The notes: generated by a model from the sequence alone, not told the origin. DNA of 64,000 nt from JAADEM01 sp965371855 (GCA_965371855.1 CBDUZZ010000007.1:1-64000), one strand, 5' to 3'. Shown: positions 34,687-42,980, counted from the stretch's first letter. A program made the numbers and translations.

Positions 34687-34694
34687 TATTTTTG
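34687..34694 (+). promoter_or_regulatory. Possible -7 element of asd
   Basis: TATTTTTG, 82 bases before the asd ATG. It matches TAnnTTTG but lacks a clear -33 element; the sequence is AT-rich, so chance matches are likely. Confidence 0.3.
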
Positions 34695-34776
34695 TGCCGG
34701 ACTTTTATTAGTAACCAAAATCATATCCAATTTAACTAAATTATTAAATAAAATCAAATAAATAGAGAGAGTGATT

Positions 34777-35772
34777 ATGAAAGTAGCAGTTGTTGGTGTA
34801 AGCGGTGCGGTAGGACAAGAGTTTTTAAAAGTACTTGAACAACGTAATTTCCCTTTGGATGAGCTAATCCTTTTCGGTTCGGAAAGAAGTGCAGGCAAGA
34901 AGTATATATTTAGAGGAAAAGAGCTGGAAGTTAAGGAGCTTAAGCATAATGACGATTTTAAAGATATTGATATTGCGTTAACATCAGCCAGTGGCTCTGT
35001 GTCAAAAGAGTTTGCAACAACAATCACACAGCATGGCGCAATAATGATTGATAATTCAAGTGCATTTCGTATGGATGATGATGTGCCGCTTGTTGTGCCG
35101 GAAGTGAATCCAGAAGATGCAAAAAACGCACCGCGTAATATTATTGCAAACCCTAACTGTACAACAATACAAATGGTGGTTGCATTAAATGCCATTGAAA
35201 ATATCTCGCACATAAATAGAGTTCATGTATCTACCTATCAGGCAGCCAGTGGTGCAGGTGCCGGTGGAATGCAAGAGTTGGAAAGCCAGTTAAAAAATAT
35301 TGCTGAAGGTAAGAGTGTTGACGTTTCTGCATTTCAACATCAACTTGCAATGAATCTAATTCCTCATGTAGATGTGTTTGCTGATGATGATTACACAAAA
35401 GAGGAGTTGAAAATGTATTATGAAACCCGTAAGATTATGCATTCTGACATACAGGTAAGTGCCACTTGTGTAAGAGTACCTATTTTACGGGCGCACTCAG
35501 AGGCTGTGTGGGTTGAAACTGAAAAACCGGTGTCTCCTGAGCAGGCAAAGGTAGCTTTTAGGCAAAGTAAGGGTATTATTTTAATGGATAATACCTCCGA
35601 AAAAAAGTATCCCATGCCTCTGTTTCTGGCCGGAAAAGATGAAGTGTTTGTGGGGCGTGTACGTAAAGATATTTCAAATCCTAACGGACTGACTTTCTGG
35701 TGCGTTTCGGACCAGATACGAAAAGGTGCAGCCCTTAATGCCGTTCAGATTGCTGAGTATCTTATTAGTTGA
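34777..35772 (+). CDS. asd: Aspartate-semialdehyde dehydrogenase
   Basis: Reduces aspartyl phosphate to aspartate semialdehyde, the branch point to lysine/DAP, threonine and methionine. 331 residues from ATG 34777 (MKVAVVGVSGAVGQEF); a GTG two codons upstream is possible. The NADP-binding Rossmann segment is at the N-terminus. The catalytic cysteine is C128 in ANPNCTTIQ, and the later GAGAGGMQELE and RVPILRAHSE match the substrate-binding region with the catalytic His. Complete and canonical. Confidence 0.96.
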   Translation: MKVAVVGVSGAVGQEFLKVLEQRNFPLDELILFGSERSAGKKYIFRGKELEVKELKHNDDFKDIDIALTSASGSVSKEFATTITQHGAIMIDNSSAFRMDDDVPLVVPEVNPEDAKNAPRNIIANPNCTTIQMVVALNAIENISHINRVHVSTYQAASGAGAGGMQELESQLKNIAEGKSVDVSAFQHQLAMNLIPHVDVFADDDYTKEELKMYYETRKIMHSDIQVSATCVRVPILRAHSEAVWVETEKPVSPEQAKVAFRQSKGIILMDNTSEKKYPMPLFLAGKDEVFVGRVRKDISNPNGLTFWCVSDQIRKGAALNAVQIAEYLIS

Positions 35773-35939
35773 AAGTTTTGAAATCTCATCTTTACATATC
35801 TTTTATTGCATAAAGGTCTTTACAAAGCCTCTTTTATTTCGTATCTTTTAATAGCCTTTTGAGCCGGGAGCATTTTCTCTTGGCCTAATCTGTTTGTTGT
35901 TATTACTATTTTTTGACTTATTTTAAAGGAGGATTAATT

Positions 35940-36437
35940 ATGCCATTAACACGTTTAGAAGAATTTCTTAATCGTGAACACATCGATTACAAACGAATTG
36001 TTCACACAAGGGCTTATACAGCTCAAAAAACTGCTGCCTATGCACATATATCCGGTAAAGAGATAGCCAAAACCGTTGTGGTTAAGCTCGATGGAAGAAT
36101 GTGTATGGTTGTTTTACCGGCCTCTTATCAGGTTGATTTACATCAGCTCAAGGAGGCTACCGGGGCTGGGGATGTTCGGTTAGCTGTCGAATCAGAGTTC
36201 AAGGATGATTTTGCAGATTGTGAAGTGGGTGCTATGCCACCATTTGGGAACTTGTATCGCATGGATGTGTTTGTTGCCGAAAAACTAACGGAAGACACTC
36301 AGATTGCTTTTAATGCTTGTTCTCATACAGAATTAATTCAAATGTCGTACCGTGACTTTCAAAAGTTGGTAAAACCACATGTCATTAAAATTGCCCGCAT
36401 AGAACATGCCAACTTGCAAGACGATTATATCAATTAA
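35940..36437 (+). CDS. YbaK/EbsC-family aminoacyl-tRNA deacylase-like protein
   Basis: A 165-residue YbaK/ProX-type domain, a family that hydrolyses mischarged aminoacyl-tRNAs (for example Ala- or Cys-tRNAPro). Typical features are IAKTVVVKLDGRMCMVVLPASYQVD with the conserved Lys, and the later MPPFGNLYRMDVFVAE turn. The start at 35940 (MPLTRLEEF) is fixed by AAAGGAGG eight bases upstream, an unusually strong Shine-Dalgarno for this phylum. A longer in-frame start at 35913 is rejected. Cytoplasmic; its exact tRNA specificity cannot be read from sequence. Confidence 0.85.
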   Translation: MPLTRLEEFLNREHIDYKRIVHTRAYTAQKTAAYAHISGKEIAKTVVVKLDGRMCMVVLPASYQVDLHQLKEATGAGDVRLAVESEFKDDFADCEVGAMPPFGNLYRMDVFVAEKLTEDTQIAFNACSHTELIQMSYRDFQKLVKPHVIKIARIEHANLQDDYIN

Positions 36438-36461
36438 TTTTGGTTAATGCATCAGAATTTT

Positions 36462-36490
36462 AACAAGCAAGAGACTTTCTCTTGCTTGTT
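36462..36490. terminator. Perfect 13-bp hairpin between convergent genes
   Basis: AACAAGCAAGAGA / CTT / TCTCTTGCTTGTT. It sits between the YbaK-like gene (+) and the oxidoreductase gene (-). Flanking T-tracts are weak, so termination efficiency is uncertain. Confidence 0.6.
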
Positions 36491-36496
36491 TCCCCC

Positions 36497-37867
36497 CTAT
36501 ACTGTATAGGGTTCCCTCATCTTGCGTACAAATAAACGGTTTGCTTCAGCGTCGCCAACTACCTCCCCTTTTTTCGGGTTCCAGGTTACTTCACGGTTTG
36601 TCCTGATAGCAATGTCTCCCATGTGGCTAATTGTATCGGAAATGATTGCTTCGTCAAGCGGGCATGTTTCCTCATATTTTCCATTAATTACATCAACAAA
36701 CATTTGCCCCATTCTATTTCCCTCACTTCTAATCATACCATTTGAGTTCTTTGGAAAACCGTTTAACATTTTATTTATCTCAGGAATATTTGACTGGGTC
36801 GATGACCTGCTAAGTGATATCCAGCCTTTGGAACCGTAGAAAGTAGTCCCATTTCCTTCCTTTATTTCACGATGATTAAGTATGCCCTGTGATGCCACAT
36901 CGGTACTGACAAAATGAAGCTCAATGCCACTTTTATATTTATAATTCAAATCCCAGGAAAAGATGTTGTTATAGATACCACCGGCAGGCCAGAATTTCCC
37001 CGTTCCTTTACAAGAATAAACACCGTCGAGTTTATCTTTTAAAGCCCAAACCATAATATCCAGCGGGTGGGCTCCCCAGCCACCAAGAAATCCAATGCTA
37101 TAATCATACTGAAACCATGAGCTGTGATTAGTAACTCTATCAGGGCAAAACGGATTTAATGGAGCCGGACCTGTCCACCTTTCGTAATCAAATCCTTCGG
37201 GTACAGGAACTTCTTGACATATTGGTGATTCTACCGGGCCTTTACCCGGAGACCAAACTTCAACACGTTCAATTTCCCCGATCTTACCGTCTTTTATCAG
37301 GTCGATACCAAGCTGCATATGCCTCATAGTGCGTTGCTGGGTTCCATAATGAAATTTGACATTGTTTTCATCCAGAGCTTTCTGCAACTTCAAATAATTC
37401 GGATAACTTAACCCGAGTGGTTTAGCCAGCATGATATGTTTACCTGCACGCGCTGCTTTTATAGAAGCAGGCACATGCCAGTGATCCGGTGTGGTGATGT
37501 GTACTGCATCAATGTCATCGCGCTGGAGCATCTCCTCAAAATCCAGGTATGGTTTACATTCCGGGGCTATTATACCATTCTCTTTATAGTACTTGTTTAC
37601 TAAATGAACTCCTTGTTTCTGTCTATTCTGCCAGACATCGCATATAGCAACTGAACGGGATCCTTCAAGGGGTAAGAAATAATTTTTAAGTTCGGACACT
37701 CCTCTCGAACCAACTCCAATATGCCCTATCTGAACCCTGCTGTTAACCGCTTTACCGCTAATGCATGAGGGTAATATAGTTGGTGCAATTATGGCACCAC
37801 CAACGCCGATAGTTGTCTTTTTCAGAAAGTCTCTCCTGCATAAATTATCATGTGATTTTTTTAGCAT
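36497..37867 (-). CDS. Gfo/Idh/MocA-family oxidoreductase with Tat signal
   Basis: A 456-residue NAD(P)-dependent dehydrogenase-like protein. The N-terminal twin-arginine signal is RRDFLKKTTIGVGGAIIAPT. Next come a Rossmann domain (about 45-165; QIGHIGVGSRGVSELKNYF) and the GFO_IDH_MocA C-terminal domain. The segment AKPLGLSYPNYLKL corresponds to the conserved EKP catalytic Lys. Tat-exported members in Bacteroidota usually act on sugars or inositol-like substrates in the periplasm; the substrate is unknown. Decayed gene fragments lie upstream. Confidence 0.87.
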   Translation of the reverse strand: MLKKSHDNLCRRDFLKKTTIGVGGAIIAPTILPSCISGKAVNSRVQIGHIGVGSRGVSELKNYFLPLEGSRSVAICDVWQNRQKQGVHLVNKYYKENGIIAPECKPYLDFEEMLQRDDIDAVHITTPDHWHVPASIKAARAGKHIMLAKPLGLSYPNYLKLQKALDENNVKFHYGTQQRTMRHMQLGIDLIKDGKIGEIERVEVWSPGKGPVESPICQEVPVPEGFDYERWTGPAPLNPFCPDRVTNHSSWFQYDYSIGFLGGWGAHPLDIMVWALKDKLDGVYSCKGTGKFWPAGGIYNNIFSWDLNYKYKSGIELHFVSTDVASQGILNHREIKEGNGTTFYGSKGWISLSRSSTQSNIPEINKMLNGFPKNSNGMIRSEGNRMGQMFVDVINGKYEETCPLDEAIISDTISHMGDIAIRTNREVTWNPKKGEVVGDAEANRLFVRKMREPYTV

Positions 37868-37884
37868 GATTCAATTATTTATAG

Positions 37885-38031
37885 TTAATGATTCATTTGA
37901 TTTATATAGCTGTCATATTTCTTATTAAGCCCTTCGTTTGTAACATCGCCACCAAGATGTATAATCCTGTATTTTAAATTAAACTCTCTCCCTTTGTTAA
38001 TACTTGTGGTTTCAGGTATAAATATGCCAAA
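37885..38031 (-). pseudogene. C-terminal remnant of an unidentified (possibly PmoA/DUF6807-like) protein
   Basis: Forty-eight codons closed by TAG upstream and TAA downstream, without ATG, reading FGIFIPETTSINKGREFNL and then KYRIIHLGGDVTNEG to a final Lys/Tyr/Asn-rich helix. The pattern of a strand with KG..LKYRI followed by H.GD resembles the C-terminal end of PmoA/DUF6807 proteins, which often neighbour Gfo/Idh/MocA genes. The family call is tentative. Another frame immediately upstream (CDVNNPDYPFYYF) may be the preceding part after a frameshift. Confidence 0.4.
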
Positions 38032-38251
38032 CTAAAATAATAGAATGGATAATCAGGGTTATTGACATCGCATTTATGTGCGGATTTTCTTCCAATCAGT
38101 ATTTTAATTACGCGTTTAAGAAACATTTTAGAATCACTCCAAACCAATATAGGAAAAAATAATCATCTCGAAAATGGTGGAGTAATATGAAATTGTTACT
38201 ATTTCAGGATCAACCAATAACTACTTGCTGAACACTATTATCTGCTACCTG

Positions 38252-38371
38252 TTACCTATTACTATCATAATCTATTGGTATCAGAATGGTTATTCTGGTG
38301 TTGTTTGATTCGCCAAATTCATTAACCTTATCAAAGATTTCTAATATAATATTACTACAGCAGTCTACTTT
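38252..38371 (-). pseudogene. Possible protein-tail remnant
   Basis: Thirty-nine codons between TAG and TAA on the minus strand, reading KVDCCSNIILEIFDKVNEF and then an NNTRITILIPIDYDS strand. It has a helix-strand composition but no start codon. I do not recognise the family; it could be chance. Confidence 0.25.
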
Positions 38372-38418
38372 CTAACAGTTGACTTGATATTATGGCCATA
38401 AGCATAAAGCCTTGGGTT

Positions 38419-39621
38419 TTATTCAAACTTAGGATAAAGGAAATCGTTAAAAGGAAATCTTTTAGTGTGTATTTCTCTTACTTCATCATACAAAAGCTTA
38501 CGAAACTCATTAAAGTTCACTTTGTTTTTAGCTGAGATAAAAACACATTTGGCATGTTTACCCATCCAGGTCTGTTTTAACTCATCGAGGGAGAAATTTT
38601 CTGCCGTTTTCGGAGTGAGATCATCTTCATCCTTTGAAACAAATGAATACGCATCAATTTTATTAAATACAAGAATAGTTGGTTTCTCAGAGTCATCCAG
38701 TTCACGAAGTGTTTTGTTTACTACGTCTATCTGTTGTTCAAAACCGGGATGGGAGATGTCAACAACATGTAGCAAAATATCAGCCTCTCTGACTTCGTCC
38801 AATGTTGATTTGAAAGACTCAACAAGGTGGTGTGGCAGCTTACGGATGAATCCTACAGTATCGGCAAGCAGAAATGGGATATTCTCGATAACCACTTTTC
38901 TGACTGTAGTATCCAATGTTGCAAAAAGTTTATTTTCGGCAAATACTTCTGATTTACTCAAAACATTCATCAGTGTAGATTTACCAACATTAGTATAGCC
39001 TACCAGTGCAGCCCGTACCAGCTTCCCACGATTCTGACGCTGAGTAGTCATCTGCTTGTCAATCTTTATCAGGTCGAGCTTTAGCTTAGCAATTTTATCA
39101 CGAATAATACGGCGGTCTGTTTCAATCTCTTTTTCTCCCGGTCCACGCATACCTATACCGCCCCTTTGCCTTTCAAGGTGAGTCCACATCCTGGTAAGGC
39201 GAGGTAGCAGATACTGATATTGAGCTAATTCAACCTGTGTTTTGGCATGGGCTGTACGTGCTCTTCGTGCAAATATATCCAGGATAAGATTAGTCCGGTC
39301 AAGTATCAGACATTTTAATATCTGTTCAAGGTTACGGAATTGAGAAGATGTCAATTCATCATCAAAAATGACAGTATTTATGTCGTGTATTTTAATATAG
39401 TTATGTATATCTTCCAGCTTTCCCCTGCCTACAAAGGTTTTGCTGTTGGGCATGGCAAGGTTTTGTGTAAAACGTTTTAATGGTATTGCACCTGCTGTTT
39501 CAGCCAAAAAAGCCAACTCATCAAGATACTCATCAACCTGTAGTTCTGAAATGTCAGGTGTTCGAACACTAACTAATATTACTTTTTCCAGATCATTGTT
39601 ATCCGGCATTCCTTCAGTCAT
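38419..39621 (-). CDS. hflX: GTPase HflX
   Basis: Ribosome-associated GTPase of the HflX family, which can split or rescue stalled ribosomes after stress. A 400-residue protein. The N-terminal HflX domain (about 10-195) includes the Gly-rich RQRGGIGMRGPGEKEIETDRR linker region, shown here by GGIGMRGPGEKE. The G domain has G1 GYTNVGKST (about residue 214), G3 DTVGFIRKLP and G4 NKID. ATG at 39621. A -7 element at 39654-39661 and a terminator for the next upstream gene at 39677-39704 delimit it as its own transcription unit. Confidence 0.95.
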   Translation of the reverse strand: MTEGMPDNNDLEKVILVSVRTPDISELQVDEYLDELAFLAETAGAIPLKRFTQNLAMPNSKTFVGRGKLEDIHNYIKIHDINTVIFDDELTSSQFRNLEQILKCLILDRTNLILDIFARRARTAHAKTQVELAQYQYLLPRLTRMWTHLERQRGGIGMRGPGEKEIETDRRIIRDKIAKLKLDLIKIDKQMTTQRQNRGKLVRAALVGYTNVGKSTLMNVLSKSEVFAENKLFATLDTTVRKVVIENIPFLLADTVGFIRKLPHHLVESFKSTLDEVREADILLHVVDISHPGFEQQIDVVNKTLRELDDSEKPTILVFNKIDAYSFVSKDEDDLTPKTAENFSLDELKQTWMGKHAKCVFISAKNKVNFNEFRKLLYDEVREIHTKRFPFNDFLYPKFE

Positions 39622-39653
39622 AGATGATTTTATTTTTTATAAAATTGATGGTG

Positions 39654-39661
39654 CAAAGATA
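39654..39661 (-). promoter_or_regulatory. -7 promoter element of hflX
   Basis: TATCTTTG on the minus strand, 33 bases before the ATG, downstream of the tonB terminator. Exact TAnnTTTG match. Confidence 0.5.
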
Positions 39662-39676
39662 GTGAATTAAGGGAAT

Positions 39677-39704
39677 AAAAAACCCGGCAATAAGCCGGGT
39701 TTTT
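39677..39704 (-). terminator. Intrinsic terminator after the first tonB gene
   Basis: AACCCGGC-AATA-AGCCGGGTT with flanking A and T tracts: a GC-rich stem with a T-run on the minus strand. It lies 23 bases after the tonB stop codon and before the hflX promoter. Confidence 0.85.
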
Positions 39705-39726
39705 ATATCTTCGAATTATTAAAATC

Positions 39727-40410
39727 TTACTGTAGAACAAAGTTAATAGGCACAGTAAAAGATACTTTAACTGGCTTACCCCGCTGTTTACCGGGTTTCC
39801 ATTTCGGCATACTTTTTATAACCCTGACAGCCTCCTTATCCAAAGCAGGATCAACACCACGGGCAATTTTGATACTCTCAACCAATCCCTTGGCGTTTAT
39901 CACGAAAGAGATGTATACACGTCCCTGAATGCCATTCTCCTGAGCAATAACCGGATATTTAACAGACTTGCTAATGAATGCATGTAATGCAGATTCACCA
40001 CCCGGGAATTCGGGCATATCTTCAACAATGTAAAATACAGGAGCATCTTCTTCCTCCTCCTCATCAACAGCAATATCAGCGAAATCAATCTCACTGTCCT
40101 CATCCATTTCGGTGTCTTCGATATCTAGTTCTTCATCCAGTTCCACATCATCTTCCACAATATTAAGTACATCAGTAACTTTTGGTGGAGGTGGTGGAGG
40201 TGGTGGTTTAACTTCTTCCTGTCTCGTGATAGGAATGATCTCCTCTTCTGCGTCGAGGCCGTCCTGCATCTCAAACTGGGAAACATCAACGTCAGTTGTT
40301 GTCCATTCAAAGGCAATAAATACTAATCCCAGAACAATAACTAAACCAATCATGTTAAAGATTGATTTTTTGTTCTCTAAATCAGCTTTGGGTGACTTTT
40401 TAATATCCAT
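39727..40410 (-). CDS. tonB: Energy transducer TonB, paralogue 1
   Basis: A 227-residue TonB-type protein. A short cytoplasmic N-terminus and one membrane anchor (about residues 19-36) lead to a proline stretch (KPPPPPPPPK, about 68-77). A very acidic periplasmic spacer (about 85-130) and the C-terminal TonB domain follow (about 140-227; EFPGGESALHAFIS, YPVIAQENGIQGRVYISFVI). It couples the proton motive force via ExbBD to outer-membrane receptors such as the one at 29 kb. No exbBD is in the window. It is closely similar to the next gene, from which it is separated by about 190 bases. Confidence 0.92.
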   Translation of the reverse strand: MDIKKSPKADLENKKSIFNMIGLVIVLGLVFIAFEWTTTDVDVSQFEMQDGLDAEEEIIPITRQEEVKPPPPPPPPKVTDVLNIVEDDVELDEELDIEDTEMDEDSEIDFADIAVDEEEEEDAPVFYIVEDMPEFPGGESALHAFISKSVKYPVIAQENGIQGRVYISFVINAKGLVESIKIARGVDPALDKEAVRVIKSMPKWKPGKQRGKPVKVSFTVPINFVLQ

Positions 40411-40601
40411 AATTTTACTTACGTTTTGTTTTTATAAAGATATGTTTAAATTTTATTTTATTCAAGTTAAGAGGTTTAAAACTTGTTAAAAACTATTGTG
40501 TGGATAAAAGTAGAACATTCAAATTAAAAAACAGTGTTTTTAATGAAAAAAATGCTCTTATTTTTATTCATTGTTGATTAAATACATTTTAATAATCAAA
40601 A

Positions 40602-41282
40602 TTACTGCAACACAAAGTTAATAGAAACAGTAAATCTTACATTCACAGGCTTGTCTCTTTGTTTTCCCGGTGTCCACGTTGGTAGTCCTTTTATAACCCG
40701 GATTGCTTCTTTGTCGAGGTTGGGATCTACGCCACGAAAAATCTCTACATCCTGAACCTCTCCCTTGGTATTTACTACAAAAGTAACAAAAACACGTCCT
40801 TGTACTCTGTTCTCCTGTGCAATAACAGGATATCTTACCGAATTGGCTATATATCTGTTCAGTGCTGTCATCCCACCCGGAAATAGAGGCATCTCTTCAA
40901 CCCTGATAAATATTTCAGAATCGTCATTAGTCTCTTCCGGATAATCAATTTTTGAGAAGTCAAATTCATCATCCACATTCATTTCTGTGTCTTCAATCTC
41001 TAATGTTTCATCTAAATCAATGTCATTATCTACAATAACCAGAATATCGATAGATTTTAATGGTGGAGGAAGAGGGGGCTTTGGCTCTTCCTGAATGGTG
41101 ACCGGAATGATGTCTTCTGTCGGCATTACATCATTTGGAAGATCGTACCGGGAATAACCTGCTTCAGTTGATGACCATTCGAATGCAACGAACACTGCAC
41201 CGAGGGCAATGATAAAACCAATCTGCAAAAAGATTGATTTTTTATTCTCCAAATTAGCTTTAGGTGATTTTTTAACTTTCAT
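40602..41282 (-). CDS. tonB: Energy transducer TonB, paralogue 2
   Basis: A 226-residue paralogue of the preceding TonB with the same architecture. It has an opening MKVKKSPKANLENKKSIF, one membrane anchor, a shorter proline stretch (KPPLPPPLK), an acidic spacer and a C-terminal TonB domain (LFPGGMTALNRYIA, YPVIAQENRVQGRVFVTFVV). The start at 41282 matches the paralogue; an in-frame start at 41336 adds 18 non-conserved residues. The tandem copies probably arose by duplication and diverged mainly in the spacer, perhaps for different receptors or ExbBD partners. Confidence 0.9.
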   Translation of the reverse strand: MKVKKSPKANLENKKSIFLQIGFIIALGAVFVAFEWSSTEAGYSRYDLPNDVMPTEDIIPVTIQEEPKPPLPPPLKSIDILVIVDNDIDLDETLEIEDTEMNVDDEFDFSKIDYPEETNDDSEIFIRVEEMPLFPGGMTALNRYIANSVRYPVIAQENRVQGRVFVTFVVNTKGEVQDVEIFRGVDPNLDKEAIRVIKGLPTWTPGKQRDKPVNVRFTVSINFVLQ

Positions 41283-41415
41283 AATTGTATGATTTATTTC
41301 GTTAATAATAGAGACTGTCAATGTTATGATATGCAATAATTATTCCAATATGGATTTTTTGGAGTTCTGCAAAATCCTACTCTTTCAGGCATCCCAAAAA
41401 ATATCTTTTTATCTA

Positions 41416-41446
41416 TTTGAATACATCGATAAACATATTATATTTG
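41416..41446 (+). promoter_or_regulatory. Promoter of the tRNA-Ala gene
   Basis: -33 TTTG at 41416-41419, a 19-bp spacer, and -7 TATATTTG at 41439-41446. Both boxes and the spacing fit the Bacteroidota primary sigma consensus. It lies 35 bases before the tRNA. Confidence 0.75.
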
Positions 41447-41480
41447 CACCGCAATTTAAGATTGCAAAAGAAAACTTATT

Positions 41481-41554
41481 GGGGGATTAGCTCAGTTGGC
41501 TAGAGCGTTTGACTGGCAGTCAAGAGGTCAAGGGTTCGATTCCCTTATTCTCCA
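41481..41554 (+). tRNA. tRNA-Ala (anticodon GGC)
   Basis: A 74-nt cloverleaf: acceptor stem GGGGGAT / ATTCTCC including the alanine identity pair G3-U70, D stem GCTC/GAGC, anticodon stem TTTGA/TCAAG with loop CTGGCAG (anticodon 41515-41517), T stem AAGGG/CCCTT with TTCGATT loop, and discriminator A at 41554. CCA is not encoded. It borders the accessory cassette region to its right. Confidence 0.95.
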
Positions 41555-41772
41555 CTCTGATTATTAAGCAGTTATATTGATAAAAAATGTGGCTGCTTTT
41601 TTTTGTACCAACAAATGCACCTACAAATGAAGAGTTAACGGGTTATTTCCTCATCTTTAAGCGTTGTAGATGAGTGTGTTTTTTTAATGCTTTTCAATGG
41701 GGAAGCTATTTAAATGTTTGTTTCTAAATTAGGCACCTAATTATTGTCTATTATCATTTTCAATTCAATTAA
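41555..41772. other. tRNA-to-array gap
   Basis: A possible tRNA terminator (AGCAG...CTGCTTTTTTTT, ending about 41604), then a stop-bounded frame beginning VPTNAPTNEELTGYFL. No gene can be assigned. If the neighbouring array entered by tRNA-targeted integration, the junction would be here, but no direct repeat of the tRNA 3' end was found downstream. Confidence 0.35.
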
Positions 41773-41899
41773 GCACAACGGTTCGTATAAGAATAGTAGC
41801 CGACTGTGTTGCACTCACTTGTCAAGTTACAAGAAAGTTGAAGCGAGTTACAACCCTTAAAAACACTACTATCTCGGCTATTATTTTTAATTGTTAGGC
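41773..41899 (-). repeat. attC-like palindromic repeat A
   Basis: 127 bp. Left edge GCACAAC (41773-41779), right edge GTTAGGC (41893-41899), with inner arms ATAGTAGCCGA and TCGGCTATTATT forming an imperfect long stem. The first 30 bases after the G match repeat B with one mismatch. It lies 8 bases past the stop codon of the truncated gene at 41908-42165 (minus strand). Confidence 0.85.
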
Positions 41900-41907
41900 A
41901 CTGGGCT

Positions 41908-42165
41908 TTAGTTCTTAGATATTAATTGTTTACCAGCATATGTACCATAATCTTTTCCAGAAACTTTTCCTTCTTTATAATAATCACAAAGCATTTTTAA
42001 AGCTGTTTCAATATCATTCTTTTCTTCAATTAAAATCCTTCCGTTATTAGTCTTTAAAGTTTCGCCATAAGTTTCAGCAACCTCTTTCATTCTCAATTGT
42101 GGCCAGTTATTCCTTATTTCATCTAATTTATTATGAAATTTCCATAATACTGTCTCAGTATTCTC
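41908..42165 (-). pseudogene. C-terminal fragment of an unidentified cassette gene
   Basis: An open minus-strand frame of 85 codons plus stop, preceded by TAA and without an upstream ATG. It reads ...KFHNKLDEIRNNWPQLRMKE, then VAETYGETLKTNNGRILIEE and DYGTYAGKQL before the stop. It looks like the tail of a mostly helical protein whose 5' part is gone. The family was not recognised. An internal ATG at 42090 could start a 60-residue product. It ends next to repeat A, as the other array genes do with their repeats. Confidence 0.5.
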
Positions 42166-42226
42166 TTACCTGTTATTTTAGAGTACTTGATTTAATCCAG
42201 CCAAAATTATTGTCTAGATAAATTGG

Positions 42227-42805
42227 TTATTTCTTTTCAAATCCCATTATTTCTCTAATATAATTCGCATTTTCCTTTGTCGTTAACATTTCTAATAAAA
42301 GCATTGCTACGTTAACTGCTGTTGAAGGATTCCAAGAGGTTATAATTTTGTCTTCAATCACAATTGGTTCATTGATAACATTAACATCAAATGCTTTTAG
42401 TCTATCATGTCGTGTTGTATATGTTGTCCCTTTTTTACCCTTTAAAATACCACTTTTTCCTAGCGGTAAAGCTGCAACGCATATTGTTGCAATAATTTTA
42501 TTTTGCTTTTCAAATTCTCGAATCAAATACAGAAATCTTTCGTCATATGCATCTTCATAAAATCCAAATTCTTCGAAACCTCCAGGAACAGCTAATGCAT
42601 CAAAATCATTGACATTAATCTCATCTATTAAATAATCCACACTGATTTTATGATTAAATGCACTTTTAACTTCCCTTTTAAAAGCGCAGGTAAACAATTT
42701 AGTTGAACCATCGCCATCCACAAGATTCCATCCAATTACGTCAATGAAAACGCTTGCTTCAAATATTTCAAATCCTCCTGCTAAAAACAATAATACTTTT
42801 TTCAT
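42227..42805 (-). CDS. DJ-1/PfpI-family protein
   Basis: A 192-residue class I glutamine-amidotransferase-like fold. The nucleophile-elbow cysteine is in IATICVAALPLGKSG (about residue 110), and AVPGGFEEFGFYED carries the conserved acidic residue before it. Members are glyoxalases, chaperone-like proteins, proteases or regulators; which one cannot be decided. It is in the array after repeat B (42-bp gap from repeat to ATG), but no repeat follows its stop. A truncated gene begins there instead, suggesting a deletion that removed its repeat. Confidence 0.85.
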   Translation of the reverse strand: MKKVLLFLAGGFEIFEASVFIDVIGWNLVDGDGSTKLFTCAFKREVKSAFNHKISVDYLIDEINVNDFDALAVPGGFEEFGFYEDAYDERFLYLIREFEKQNKIIATICVAALPLGKSGILKGKKGTTYTTRHDRLKAFDVNVINEPIVIEDKIITSWNPSTAVNVAMLLLEMLTTKENANYIREIMGFEKK

Positions 42806-42849
42806 TTTCTATTAAATTAAAATTTTACAGTAATCGAATGTTTTATTGT

Positions 42850-42980
42850 ACACAACGGTTGGTATAAGAATAGTAGCCGATTACGGAACACTTCACTTTC
42901 AATTTACGATGAAGTTGAAGTGGGCTAAAACCATTGAATTTACGACTATATCGGTCATTATTTTTATACCGATGTTGTGT
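42850..42980 (-). repeat. attC-like palindromic repeat B
   Basis: 131 bp. Edges ACACAAC (42850-42856) and GTTGTGT (42974-42980). Inner arms GGTATAAGAATAGTAGCCGA and TCGGTCATTATTTTTATACC pair into a long imperfect hairpin. It lies 10 bases past the stop of the aspartic-protease gene (42991) on the minus strand. Homologous in sequence to repeat A and in layout to repeat C. Confidence 0.88.

Larger units (their letters stand above)
37868..38418. other. Gene-poor stretch with coding remnants
   Basis: About 550 bases without an intact gene. Two stop-bounded, ATG-less minus-strand frames (37885-38031 and 38252-38371) read like protein tails. The intervening DNA is AT-rich. Confidence 0.45.

Noticed and set aside
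34671..35213. Minus-strand open frame (180 codons) across the asd gene
   Set aside because: The opposite strand encodes a complete, canonical aspartate-semialdehyde dehydrogenase; the antisense frame is Ser/Thr/Ile-biased shadow sequence.
38465..38998. Plus-strand open frame (177 codons) across hflX
   Set aside because: Antisense shadow of a full-length HflX with intact G motifs; no supporting features.
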